From NCBI GenBank assembly GCA_937995835.1, contig CALKIV010000021.1, forward strand, positions 1 to 41,809: 41,809 bases of DNA, given 5' to 3'. Both the position numbers and the translations under genes were made by a program. The DNA is from an uncultured Dysgonomonas sp. GTDB lineage: Bacteria > Bacteroidota > Bacteroidia > Bacteroidales > Dysgonomonadaceae. Shown in pieces: positions 9,901 through 16,862 of this stretch. Under the pieces are notes generated by a model. That model saw nothing but the letters and a program-made list of their open reading frames with translations, ran no database searches and was not told the DNA's origin. The stretch's first letter is position 1; each line of letters opens with the position of its first letter.

Positions 9901-11207
9901 AAGATGGACTTCATATCTTGTCCACCAATATCTAGTACAAACGACACATCTGGATCTACATACTGAGCTCCTGTTAGATGTGCAATCGTTTCCACAATTC
10001 CATAATCTAAGCCTAGAGCAGACTTCATTAAATCTTCGCCATAACCAGTGGCTGCAGAAGCTAACATTTTCACTTTTACACCTTTTTCTTCAGCTTCTTT
10101 GAAAAATGCAGCAATACCTTTGGTTACTGTCTTGAGTGGATTTCCACTATTTTTATCATAAAAGCGATAAAGAACATTTGCCTCTTTATCCACCACCACT
10201 ACTTTGGAAGTTGTGGAACCAGAGTCTATACCTAAGAAACACTCTATTTCTTTTTGTTCTCCTATCTCTTTGAATTTAATCTTTTTAACCTTGCGATTAG
10301 CTTGCCACTCTATATAATCTAGTTCATCCTTAAACAAAGGTTCTAGCGCATGTTCTTGATTTGAAGTTGTTTTCTCTGACAACTTTTCGATCAAATCTTC
10401 AAGCGAATACACTTCTGCATCTCCTGAATCGTAGAATGCAGCACCCCAAGCAGGGAAATACTCTCCATTCTCAGGAATCACAAAATCATCATCTTGCAGA
10501 TTTAAGACATTGCGGAAAGCTGCACGTAACGCAGGAATAAAGGTCAACGGACCTCCTATACACAATATCTTAGGCACAACCTCACTACCTCGTGCTAAGG
10601 ACGTTACCGATTGCAACGCTACAGCATGTAAAATAGAGGCTGCGATATCATTTATTGGAACATTTTTACTTATTAGATTTTGAACATCTGTTTTTGCAAA
10701 TACTCCACAACGAGAGGCAATAGGATATATTTTATTGAATTCTAAAGCTAGATCTCCTAATTCAGATACATCAACATTCATCAAGCTAGCCATTTGATCA
10801 ATAAAAGCCCCAGTTCCTCCAGCACAACTTCCATTCATACGAATATCTGGTTGACGGCCTTCTTCAAAGAATACAACCTTAGCATCTTCTCCTCCAAGAT
10901 CAATCAATGTATGTGCTTTTGGATATAACTTCTGAGCTGCCTCAACTGCTGCAACAACCTCTTGAACAAAAGGTATACCTACACGTTCGCCAATCCCCAT
11001 ACCAGCAGAACCTGTGATGTTGATTTTTAAAGCTTCACCATCAATGACCTCAATAACTTCTCGCAATTCGGTTATTAACGTCTCCTGAACGTTTGCTTGA
11101 TGGCGACAGTAGCCTTTGTGAACTATATTTTGTTCGGTGTCGAGCACTACTACTTTTACGGTTGTAGACCCAACATCAATTCCTATTTTATAGGTTTTCT
11201 TTTGCAT
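6963..11207 (-). CDS. Giant acyl-CoA dehydratase activase-related ATPase (two BadF/HgdC domains plus DUF2229)
   Basis: This 1414-residue protein has two ASKHA ATPase modules of the 2-hydroxyacyl-CoA dehydratase activase type. Module 1 (about 6-260) has IGIDVGSTT, LGGEDAK and SCAGGTG; C128 and C167 match the [4Fe-4S] ligands of HgdC. Module 2 (about 323-582) has LGIDSGSTT, IGGQDMK and CSSGCGS, with C451, C455 and C490. A cysteine cluster (C614, C617, C621, C640) follows. Next are a DUF2229-type region starting near residue 680 (IGIPRVLNMYENYPFW) and HgdB-like sequence to the end, including FGCIANHI near 1375. The fusion thus carries activator and dehydratase-like parts in one chain. It heads the minus-strand run. 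No separate dehydratase genes are nearby, and the substrate is unknown. Confidence 0.9.
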   Translation of the reverse strand: MQKKTYKIGIDVGSTTVKVVVLDTEQNIVHKGYCRHQANVQETLITELREVIEVIDGEALKINITGSAGMGIGERVGIPFVQEVVAAVEAAQKLYPKAHTLIDLGGEDAKVVFFEEGRQPDIRMNGSCAGGTGAFIDQMASLMNVDVSELGDLALEFNKIYPIASRCGVFAKTDVQNLISKNVPINDIAASILHAVALQSVTSLARGSEVVPKILCIGGPLTFIPALRAAFRNVLNLQDDDFVIPENGEYFPAWGAAFYDSGDAEVYSLEDLIEKLSEKTTSNQEHALEPLFKDELDYIEWQANRKVKKIKFKEIGEQKEIECFLGIDSGSTTSKVVVVDKEANVLYRFYDKNSGNPLKTVTKGIAAFFKEAEEKGVKVKMLASAATGYGEDLMKSALGLDYGIVETIAHLTGAQYVDPDVSFVLDIGGQDMKSIFIDNGIIANIELNEACSSGCGSFLQNFAGSMNLGLEEFSRMACLAKYPSDLGSRCTVFMNSMVKQSLRENAGNDDIAAGLAYSVVKNCLYKVLKVSNLKELGEHIVVQGGTFRNDAVYRVLEMLSGKIVSSTDHPELMGALGAALYAQRLYNKEALETQFTGVECLPDVASIETKELTCKGCTNNCSVLRFRFENGNISFAGNKCEKVFHSKAVDRVVGYNTFDRKNEILFDKEVKAENIQKGKTIGIPRVLNMYENYPFWHTLLTECGFNVRLSPESTYPLYQKGVGGVMSDNICFPAKLVHGHILTLIEQKVDRIFYPIIPKEEKEFCSSSNSFNCPVVTGYPDVIRSSVDPEGRYGMPFDKPVVNFTSDKILETGCWKYLSELGVKKSDFQKAFAKALEVKENLRGELYDFQKEMLDDAVENGSLTFVVAGRPYHADPLIHQKVGQILADLGVNVLTDDVFRKPESKGFRKLNIVSQWSYPNRVVQAAMEVAKLPANIQLIQLNSFGCGPDSFFMDETRDILRAAGKNITVLRIDEIASPGSVRLRLRSLVESLKATGDQSSKAPTSYIGYSTPYKKERDSNKTILLPWLADFISPFAPAIGDVLGVKVENLPKTDKKSADLGLIYGNNEVCYPSTLVLGDIINTLQSGVYDVKDIVLAITQTGGQCRATNYIAQIKSGLLNAGFNDIPVIALSAGETYQNEESEFKLQWKKIAKLAVPIVLYGDALYQMFNSISVREKNKDAAKDTFDFYMERGSDAIRAKSPKMLWRLLKEAVADFNAIPIYDRTYEKVGLIGEIFVKYNNYAQAHIAEWLRSKDVEVVIPPLLDFLMQFFVNNKVNDENGTSKTSIFEKSLKPLVWAYINRKVKKSERIMKKFKFHAPSESIYAKASAAAEIVDLSNQFGEGWLIPGEIAHYARRGVNKVVCLQPFGCIANHIIAKGVEKRIKELYPQMSILYLDIDGGIADTNLQNRLHFMI

Positions 11208-11304
11208 ATTTTTATAAATACATAACTTAGCAATGATAGATAATATACCAATATACCTAGTAACTATTATCTATTTATCGTATCTCGTTTTGTCTCTAAG
11301 ATTG

Positions 11305-11312
11305 CAAATTTA
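11305..11312 (-). promoter_or_regulatory. Possible -7 promoter box for the activase operon
   Basis: The minus-strand reading TAAATTTG fits TAnnTTTG and lies about 100 bases before the activase start. No clear -33 element was found. Confidence 0.4.
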
Positions 11313-11555
11313 CAAAATAAACTTTAAAGACTTACCGAATCATTATTGATAAAAGAAAGATTAACAATACAAAATCTATAATCTTTGCTTGCCATAATAC
11401 GAAATCAGTCAGAAAGATAAACAAACAGCCTTGAACAGCAAATCCTACATCACCGATTAACATCATTCGCCAGCAGCTCAATGCTATTCCCAACATAAAA
11501 AACATTCTAAAAGCAAACCTTACAGATTCTTCCTTTTTTTTCTAATATTTTTGTT

Positions 11556-11563
11556 TATCTTTG
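11556..11563 (+). promoter_or_regulatory. -7 promoter box for the pectate lyase gene
   Basis: TATCTTTG is a perfect match to TAnnTTTG and is the form that recurs before ruvB, folK, secDF and mnmE in this window. It lies 51 bases before the chosen ATG; a T-rich stretch sits about 20 bases upstream in place of a clean TTTG. Confidence 0.55.
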
Positions 11564-11614
11564 ATTTATCCAAAATATCAGAAAAACAAACGTTCAATAA
11601 AAGTATTCGAGACT

Positions 11615-12973
11615 ATGAAAAAAATAAGTATCGTTGCAATGCTCACATTGCTCTGTTGCCATTTTTCGCTACTAGCACAAGAACTTCCTGCTTTTCCAGG
11701 AGCTGAAGGCTGGGGACAATTCACCAAAGGTGGCAGAAATGGAATTGTCATTAAAGTTACCAACCTCAATGACGATGGACCAGGAAGCTTTCGTGAGGCT
11801 GTAATGAATCCAAACCCTAGAATTATTGTTTTTGATGTTTCAGGAACAATAGATCTAAAATCTCCATTGACAATCACTTCTCCCTACATGACGATTGCTG
11901 GACAAACAGCTCCCGGAGATGGGATATGCCTAAAGACCTTCCCTTTAAATATCGCCAACACGAATGACATCATCATTAGAAATATACGGGTACGTCCGGG
12001 TATAGAATCTGGGCTAATCGGTTCTGAAATAGATGGTATTGAAGTACGCGAGAGCACCAATATTATTCTTGACCACTGTTCTGTTAGTTGGTCAAACGAT
12101 GAGGCAGTTAACACTTGGCATAAGAGCAGCAATGTTACAGTGCAGTGGTGTATCATCAGCGAACCTCTAAATAAATCGGTACACGAAAAAGGAGCCCACG
12201 GCTTCTCTGCATCTATTGGTGGTTATAAGAACTCATTTCATCATAATCTTTTGGCTAATGGCGCAGGAAGAAACCCAAGCATAGCCGGTAACAATCAGCA
12301 TTTCACAGTATTACTAGATATAAGAAACTGCGTAATTTCCAATTGGGGACATCGTACGGCTGACGGCAAACCTCTTTCTGTGAATATAATAAACAATTAC
12401 TACAAACCAGGTCCTGCAACAAACGAAAAAGTTCGTACTCGTATTGCTGCAATCGATAATTCCGACCGCATGGGCTTCACTGGCTTATGGCATATTGAAG
12501 GTAACCATATGGATGGTTACCCTGAAATCTCTGCTAACAACTGGCAAGGTGGTGTCAATTTCTCAGAGGGTACATCAGAACCACGCAACAGACAGGTTAC
12601 TCCTTTTGAAGTAGCTGAAGTAACCACTCAATCTGCAAAAGACGCATATGTATTAGTCCTTAAATATGCAGGATGTATTGCTCCTAACAGAGACGAAGTA
12701 GACAAAAGAGTAGTAAAACAAGTTGAGACTAACAAATTCAGCAAAACGGCTGATGGCCTTGTAGACGCTGTGGAACAGGTAGGCGGATGGCCAAACTTGA
12801 AACAGGGGAAAGTTCTAAAAGACACAGACAATGATGGCATACCTGATGAGTGGGAAATTGCGCATGGATTAAATCCAAACGATCCTTCGGATGCAAATAA
12901 GGATTACAATGGAGACGGATATACCAATATTGAGAAATACATTAATAGTCTAGTACCCAATCCTTACAAATAA
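11615..12973 (+). CDS. Secreted pectate lyase (PL1-type) with a C-terminal calcium-binding-like segment
   Basis: This 452-residue protein cleaves polygalacturonate by beta-elimination, by family. Residues 1-22 form a signal peptide (MKKISIVAML, cleavage near SLLA-QELP). The right-handed beta-helix catalytic region spans about 25-345, with characteristic PGAEGWG (28-34), LDHCSVSWSNDEAV (152-165), HGFSASIGG (195-203) and FHHNLLANGAGRNP (208-221). A C-terminal Asp-rich tail (403-446; DTDNDGIPDEWE, NKDYNGDGYTN) resembles thrombospondin type-3 or dockerin-like calcium loops. The ATG at 11615 is preferred over an in-frame TTG at 11561, which falls inside the promoter box and adds a charged leader before the signal peptide. 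It fits the uronate operon further downstream. Confidence 0.9.
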   Translation: MKKISIVAMLTLLCCHFSLLAQELPAFPGAEGWGQFTKGGRNGIVIKVTNLNDDGPGSFREAVMNPNPRIIVFDVSGTIDLKSPLTITSPYMTIAGQTAPGDGICLKTFPLNIANTNDIIIRNIRVRPGIESGLIGSEIDGIEVRESTNIILDHCSVSWSNDEAVNTWHKSSNVTVQWCIISEPLNKSVHEKGAHGFSASIGGYKNSFHHNLLANGAGRNPSIAGNNQHFTVLLDIRNCVISNWGHRTADGKPLSVNIINNYYKPGPATNEKVRTRIAAIDNSDRMGFTGLWHIEGNHMDGYPEISANNWQGGVNFSEGTSEPRNRQVTPFEVAEVTTQSAKDAYVLVLKYAGCIAPNRDEVDKRVVKQVETNKFSKTADGLVDAVEQVGGWPNLKQGKVLKDTDNDGIPDEWEIAHGLNPNDPSDANKDYNGDGYTNIEKYINSLVPNPYK

Positions 12974-13018
12974 GAAACAAAAAGAATAAAAACAAACAAA
13001 AGTTTTTTTCTTTTATAG

Positions 13019-13053
13019 TTTGATCGTTATAATATTAAGAAGATATATCTTTG
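13019..13053 (+). promoter_or_regulatory. Promoter of the folK-like gene
   Basis: A TTTG (13019-13022) and a TATCTTTG box (13046-13053) are separated by 23 bases, slightly longer than the usual 19-21. The box ends only five bases before the ATG at 13059, which implies a nearly leaderless transcript. Confidence 0.5.
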
Positions 13054-13058
13054 CTGAT

Positions 13059-13460
13059 ATGAATAAGCTTCTTATATCATTAGGCTCTAATGAAAATCCA
13101 GATACAAACATGTCGCTTTGCAGATCTCTGTTGAGCGACATATTTGATTATATACGCTTTTCTGAAACCTCTGTGACAAGCCCCTATGGCGAAAACTATA
13201 GCAAGGATTTTCTTAACCAGCTTGTGTACGCAATCACTGAAGAAGAACAAGACAAAATTTGTCAAAATCTCAAAGCCATTGAAAGAAAAATAGGAAGACT
13301 ACCTGCCGACAAAAACAACGGCGTTGTAAAGATTGATATTGATCTGATTAAGTGGAACGATTCTATAATGAAAGAAGATGAATGGGACAGAGACTACATA
13401 GCACTACTACTCCCCAGTTTAGAGAAAGTCATTATTGATTCTGTACATGATCAAAGATAA
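13059..13460 (+). CDS. Short FolK-like hydroxymethyldihydropterin pyrophosphokinase
   Basis: This 133-residue protein resembles HPPK, which transfers pyrophosphate from ATP to 6-hydroxymethyl-7,8-dihydropterin in folate synthesis. Visible motifs are LGSN (8-11), SPYG...DFLN (41-53, in place of TxPxG...xxFLN), IERKIGR (74-80, with E75 and R80) and KIDIDLI (91-97), which keeps the two metal-binding aspartates D93 and D95. The usual GPR before IDID is replaced by GVVK, and the PHxxxxxR segment is poorly conserved. It is about 25 residues shorter than E. coli FolK. The ATG at 13059 (not an upstream codon) starts directly at the LISLGSN strand. Activity is uncertain. The 3' end overlaps the convergent GT14 gene. 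Confidence 0.75.
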   Translation: MNKLLISLGSNENPDTNMSLCRSLLSDIFDYIRFSETSVTSPYGENYSKDFLNQLVYAITEEEQDKICQNLKAIERKIGRLPADKNNGVVKIDIDLIKWNDSIMKEDEWDRDYIALLLPSLEKVIIDSVHDQR

Positions 13461-14325
13461 GATCCACTATCTTTTTATCCGTATTATCGTCAAACTTTCT
13501 GGCAAAAAGCATTCCTGAATTTATAACTAAATTAAAATCTTCCTCTCGGAAAGTATAAGGGCGACCACGTTTCCAGTCCATAAAACGCTGACATCCCTTC
13601 AGCTCATCTTTTTGATCATAAACATTTCTAAAAAACTCTGAGTTGTAAACAAAAGATTGTTTGTAGATTTCGTCAGAACAGTTACTATATTTATAAAAAT
13701 GGAGAAACTCTTTTTCATGCTCCAACAAGACTCCTACTAATCCACCAGTCATACTTGCCCATTGCGAACCGTAAACATATTGCTTTCCTTCTACTTTTCT
13801 AAACTTGCAATTCACAGCACGCTGGACACTCAAAGCCTTATTTCTCAAAAATCGAAGCCCTCTCTGACACAACTTAGTACTATCCACACGCATATATTTA
13901 GGAAAAATATGCATTTTAGTAACCCTATCTTCATCGAATACATCGTCACCAAAACCGACAAACTCCTTGCCTGCATTTTTATCGAAGAAAGTATGAATCT
14001 CATTTTGAGACTTCAGGGGCAAATCGACTCCACTTATTAAATGATAATAGCTATATACTCCTTTCTGATAGGCAGCTCGCATCAGATTCAATTCCACTGC
14101 GACCAAACTAACATGCCCCCATCTCACATCCATTCGCTCAATAAATCGCAAAGTAGACTTCTTAGATAATGCCTGAAAATATGCAAAATCAAAATGCTCT
14201 ACCTTTTTGTCGATATGAATATAAATATCATTACGCACATCATCCAATAGCACGATCAACTTCTCTAACACATAAGGGCTAGAGTGAGCAATAATAAGAT
14301 AAGCGTGTCTACCTGAGCTATCCAT
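13432..14325 (-). CDS. Core-2/I-branching-type beta-1,6-N-acetylglucosaminyltransferase family protein (GT14)
   Basis: This 297-residue protein has no signal peptide. It starts with HAYLIIAHSSP (7-17) and YIHIDKK (35-41), then RWGHVSLVAVEL (68-79), YYHLISGVDLPL (93-104), GKEFVGF (119-125) and GSQWASMTGG (about 195-204). These are the hallmark motifs of the GT14 core-2/I-branching family. In bacteria such enzymes are usually tied to surface polysaccharide or glycoprotein synthesis, but donor and acceptor cannot be told here. It is encoded alone on the minus strand, convergent with the folK-like gene (29-base tail overlap) and divergent from ruvB. A minus-strand TAACTTTG box lies 45 bases upstream. 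Confidence 0.88.
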   Translation of the reverse strand: MDSSGRHAYLIIAHSSPYVLEKLIVLLDDVRNDIYIHIDKKVEHFDFAYFQALSKKSTLRFIERMDVRWGHVSLVAVELNLMRAAYQKGVYSYYHLISGVDLPLKSQNEIHTFFDKNAGKEFVGFGDDVFDEDRVTKMHIFPKYMRVDSTKLCQRGLRFLRNKALSVQRAVNCKFRKVEGKQYVYGSQWASMTGGLVGVLLEHEKEFLHFYKYSNCSDEIYKQSFVYNSEFFRNVYDQKDELKGCQRFMDWKRGRPYTFREEDFNLVINSGMLFARKFDDNTDKKIVDLIFDHVQNQ

Positions 14326-14369
14326 CTTCTGTTTTGGAGATTACATATTTGGAATAAACTATAATTATC

Positions 14370-14377
14370 CAAAGTTA
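14370..14377 (-). promoter_or_regulatory. Possible -7 promoter box for the GT14 gene
   Basis: The minus-strand reading TAACTTTG fits TAnnTTTG, 45 bases before the GT14 start. The -33 element is not evident. Confidence 0.45.
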
Positions 14378-14517
14378 TAAAAAAATGAGATTTTGCCACT
14401 ATCATTTTTCCAACAAAGCTATGTTATCACATTTCAACGCTTCTGATTTTACTAAATACTTCAGAATCTGTATAAGGTTTTTACGATGTAAGAATCGAAA
14501 TTTAAAAGATATTCATC

Positions 14518-14525
14518 TATCTTTG
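14518..14525 (+). promoter_or_regulatory. -7 promoter box for ruvB
   Basis: TATCTTTG ends 11 bases before the ruvB ATG, giving a predicted leader of fewer than ten bases. No convincing -33 TTTG was found. Confidence 0.5.
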
Positions 14526-14536
14526 CCAATATAGAT

Positions 14537-15559
14537 ATGGAAGAAAATTTTGATATACATAGAAATAGGATCAGCGACACTGAACGAGATTTTGAGGTAG
14601 CGCTTCGTCCATTAGATTTTGATGACTTTAGTGGACAAGATAAGGTTGTTGAAAATCTCCAAATTTTTGTTTCTGCAGCCAAGATGAGAGGCGAGTCTCT
14701 TGACCACACCCTCTTGCATGGCCCTCCTGGATTGGGAAAAACCACCCTATCTAATATCATTGCCAATGAACTAGGCGTAGGATTTAAGGTTACCTCAGGG
14801 CCTGTGTTAGATAAGCCCGGTGATCTTGCAGGCTTACTCACTTCTTTGGAGGCAAATGATGTGTTATTCATTGACGAGATACACCGTCTATCACCCATTG
14901 TGGAAGAATATCTATACAGTGCGATGGAAGACTATCGCATTGACATCATGATAGATAAAGGCCCTAGTGCTCGCTCTGTACAAATAGAACTTGAACCATT
15001 CACCCTCATAGGAGCGACGACTCGCAGTGGGCTACTAACTAGTCCCCTTCGTGCACGTTTTGGAATCAATATGCACTTAGAGTATTATGATATCGAAACA
15101 CTGACTGGAATTATCATCCGATCGGCTACTATATTAAACGTACCTTGCGACACCACTGCCGCGAAAGAGATAGCCTCTAGAAGCAGAGGTACACCACGTA
15201 TAGCCAATGCTTTGCTTAGACGCGTCAGAGATTTTGCTCAGGTGAAAGGAACGGGTGAAATAGACAAGCCAATTGCATCCTATGCTCTAGAAGCCTTAAA
15301 TATTGACACTTATGGGCTTGATGAGATAGACAACAAAATATTGGCAACCATCATTGATAAGTTTCAGGGAGGACCGGTGGGCATCAGCACCATCGCAACA
15401 GCCATCGGAGAAGACTCAGGAACAGTAGAAGAGGTTTACGAACCCTATCTGATCAAAGAAGGATTTTTAAAGAGAACTCCAAGAGGAAGAGAAGCTACTA
15501 CATTGGCATATACCCATTTGGGTAGAGACAGAGGTTTGCAACAAGGGATGTTATTTTAA
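14537..15559 (+). CDS. ruvB: Holliday junction branch-migration helicase RuvB
   Basis: RuvB (340 aa) is the AAA+ motor that with RuvA drives branch migration of Holliday junctions in recombination and repair. Walker A is GPPGLGKT (62-69), Walker B LFIDEIH (110-116), sensor 1 IGATTRSGLL (about 160-169) and the arginine-finger region LRARFG follows. The C-terminal winged helix ends with the typical LKRTPRGR and AYTHLG. Length is standard. It is followed after 24 bases by a LolC/E-type permease gene on the same strand. A very short predicted leader precedes it. Confidence 0.97.
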   Translation: MEENFDIHRNRISDTERDFEVALRPLDFDDFSGQDKVVENLQIFVSAAKMRGESLDHTLLHGPPGLGKTTLSNIIANELGVGFKVTSGPVLDKPGDLAGLLTSLEANDVLFIDEIHRLSPIVEEYLYSAMEDYRIDIMIDKGPSARSVQIELEPFTLIGATTRSGLLTSPLRARFGINMHLEYYDIETLTGIIIRSATILNVPCDTTAAKEIASRSRGTPRIANALLRRVRDFAQVKGTGEIDKPIASYALEALNIDTYGLDEIDNKILATIIDKFQGGPVGISTIATAIGEDSGTVEEVYEPYLIKEGFLKRTPRGREATTLAYTHLGRDRGLQQGMLF

Positions 15560-15583
15560 TTCAGATAAAAACAATCACACAAA

Positions 15584-16828
15584 TTGAACTTAGAATTATT
15601 CATAGCCAAAAGAATACACTTTTCGAAGGACAATAAAAAACGAAAAGTTTCGACGCCATCTATACGGATTGCCACAACTGGTATAGCAATCGGTATAGCA
15701 GCAATGATTCTTTCGGTCGCCATAGCCATTGGCTTCAAAAAAGAGGTCAGAAACAAGGTTGTGGGCTTTGGTGGGCACATTCAGATTGAGAACTACAATA
15801 ACACTTCAGCTCATGAGAATCTACCAATTGTCATAGATGATAGCCTAATCAACACTCTCGAAAACTTTAAAGGAGTGGAGCACGTCGAAAGATATACAAA
15901 ACGTGAGGGAATCATCAAAATTGAAGACAACTTTCAAGGAGTACTTTTTAAAGGCGTTTCTGATGATTTTAATTGGGATTTTTTCAGACATAACCTCGTA
16001 GAAGGGGATGTAATAAACACCAACGACAGCATTGGCAATCAAGTGCTGATATCTAGAAATATTGCCAACAAGTTGCATCTAAACCTTAATGATGAATTCC
16101 TTGCTTATTTCATAAAAGAACAGACTCAGGCTAGAAAGTTTGTCATTGTCGGCATATACGACACCAATTTTGAAAATTATGACAAGCTATATGTCATAAC
16201 AAACCAAAAACTACTGCAACGTCTCAATAAATGGGATAAAGACCAAGTGACAGGTTTAGAGCTTTTTGTTGACGACTTCGACAATCTGGACGAGATCAAA
16301 CAGAATGTCTTTTTCGATATGATCACGTATAAAGACAAGGCGGGAAGCATTCTCTACGCCCGTTCAATCAAAGATATAGCTCCACATATTTTCAATTGGC
16401 TCGACCTTCTTGACACCAATGTATGGGTGATTATTATTCTGATGATCATCGTATCGGGCTTCACCATGGTTTCCGGGCTATTGATCATCATCTTGGAGCG
16501 AACAAACATGATAGGAATACTCAAGGCAATGGGGCTTTCTAATCGAAGAATTAGAAAAACTTTCCTCTACATATCTTCCTTCCTTATCCTCAAAGGAATG
16601 CTTATTGGCAACGCAATAGCCTTTGGCGTCATTCTCCTACAGAAGATATTTGGCATTGTCAAACTGGATCCTAACACCTATTATGTCTCAGAAATGCCTA
16701 TTGACATTAGTATTATATATATCGTTCTGATAAATATCGGCTGCTTGCTCGTTTCACTATTGATGATGATAGGACCATCGTATTTGATTGCGCGGATATC
16801 ACCAGCCAAGTCAATAAAATTTGAATAA
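15584..16828 (+). CDS. LolC/LolE-type FtsX-like ABC transporter permease
   Basis: This 414-residue inner-membrane protein has the MacB/LolE layout. It has one helix near 28-50 (ATTGIAIGIAAMILSV), a periplasmic domain of about 225 residues, and three helices near 279-305, 325-350 and 378-402. The coupling motif ERTNMIGILKAMG (about 306-318) and the ending ISPAKSIKFE are typical of lipoprotein-releasing permeases. It would work with a LolD-like ATPase, which is not encoded here. The start is a TTG at 15584, chosen because the family begins with (M)NLELFIAKRI and no ATG lies in a suitable place. It follows ruvB by 24 bases and is probably co-transcribed with it. Confidence 0.85.
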   Translation: MNLELFIAKRIHFSKDNKKRKVSTPSIRIATTGIAIGIAAMILSVAIAIGFKKEVRNKVVGFGGHIQIENYNNTSAHENLPIVIDDSLINTLENFKGVEHVERYTKREGIIKIEDNFQGVLFKGVSDDFNWDFFRHNLVEGDVINTNDSIGNQVLISRNIANKLHLNLNDEFLAYFIKEQTQARKFVIVGIYDTNFENYDKLYVITNQKLLQRLNKWDKDQVTGLELFVDDFDNLDEIKQNVFFDMITYKDKAGSILYARSIKDIAPHIFNWLDLLDTNVWVIIILMIIVSGFTMVSGLLIIILERTNMIGILKAMGLSNRRIRKTFLYISSFLILKGMLIGNAIAFGVILLQKIFGIVKLDPNTYYVSEMPIDISIIYIVLINIGCLLVSLLMMIGPSYLIARISPAKSIKFE

Positions 16829-16862
16829 AAATTTAATTTAATCCCAAAATGAATATACCATT

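Larger units (their letters stand above)
11208..11614. promoter_or_regulatory. 407-base divergent intergenic region (activase / pectate lyase)
   Basis: No gene was found here. Three signals can be seen. An AT-rich inverted repeat with 10-bp arms (11236-11245 with 11265-11274) would form a stem in the leader of the activase mRNA. A minus-strand TAAATTTG box (11305-11312) could drive the activase run. A plus-strand TATCTTTG box (11556-11563) could drive the pectate lyase gene. The stretch 11340-11540 shows nothing I can interpret. Confidence 0.5.

Noticed and set aside
9766..9966. Plus-strand ORFs inside the giant activase gene
   Set aside because: They are antisense shadows of a well-supported coding frame with no family features.
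11561..11614. In-frame TTG extension of the pectate lyase
   Set aside because: The TTG lies inside the TATCTTTG promoter box and would put 18 charged residues before the signal peptide.
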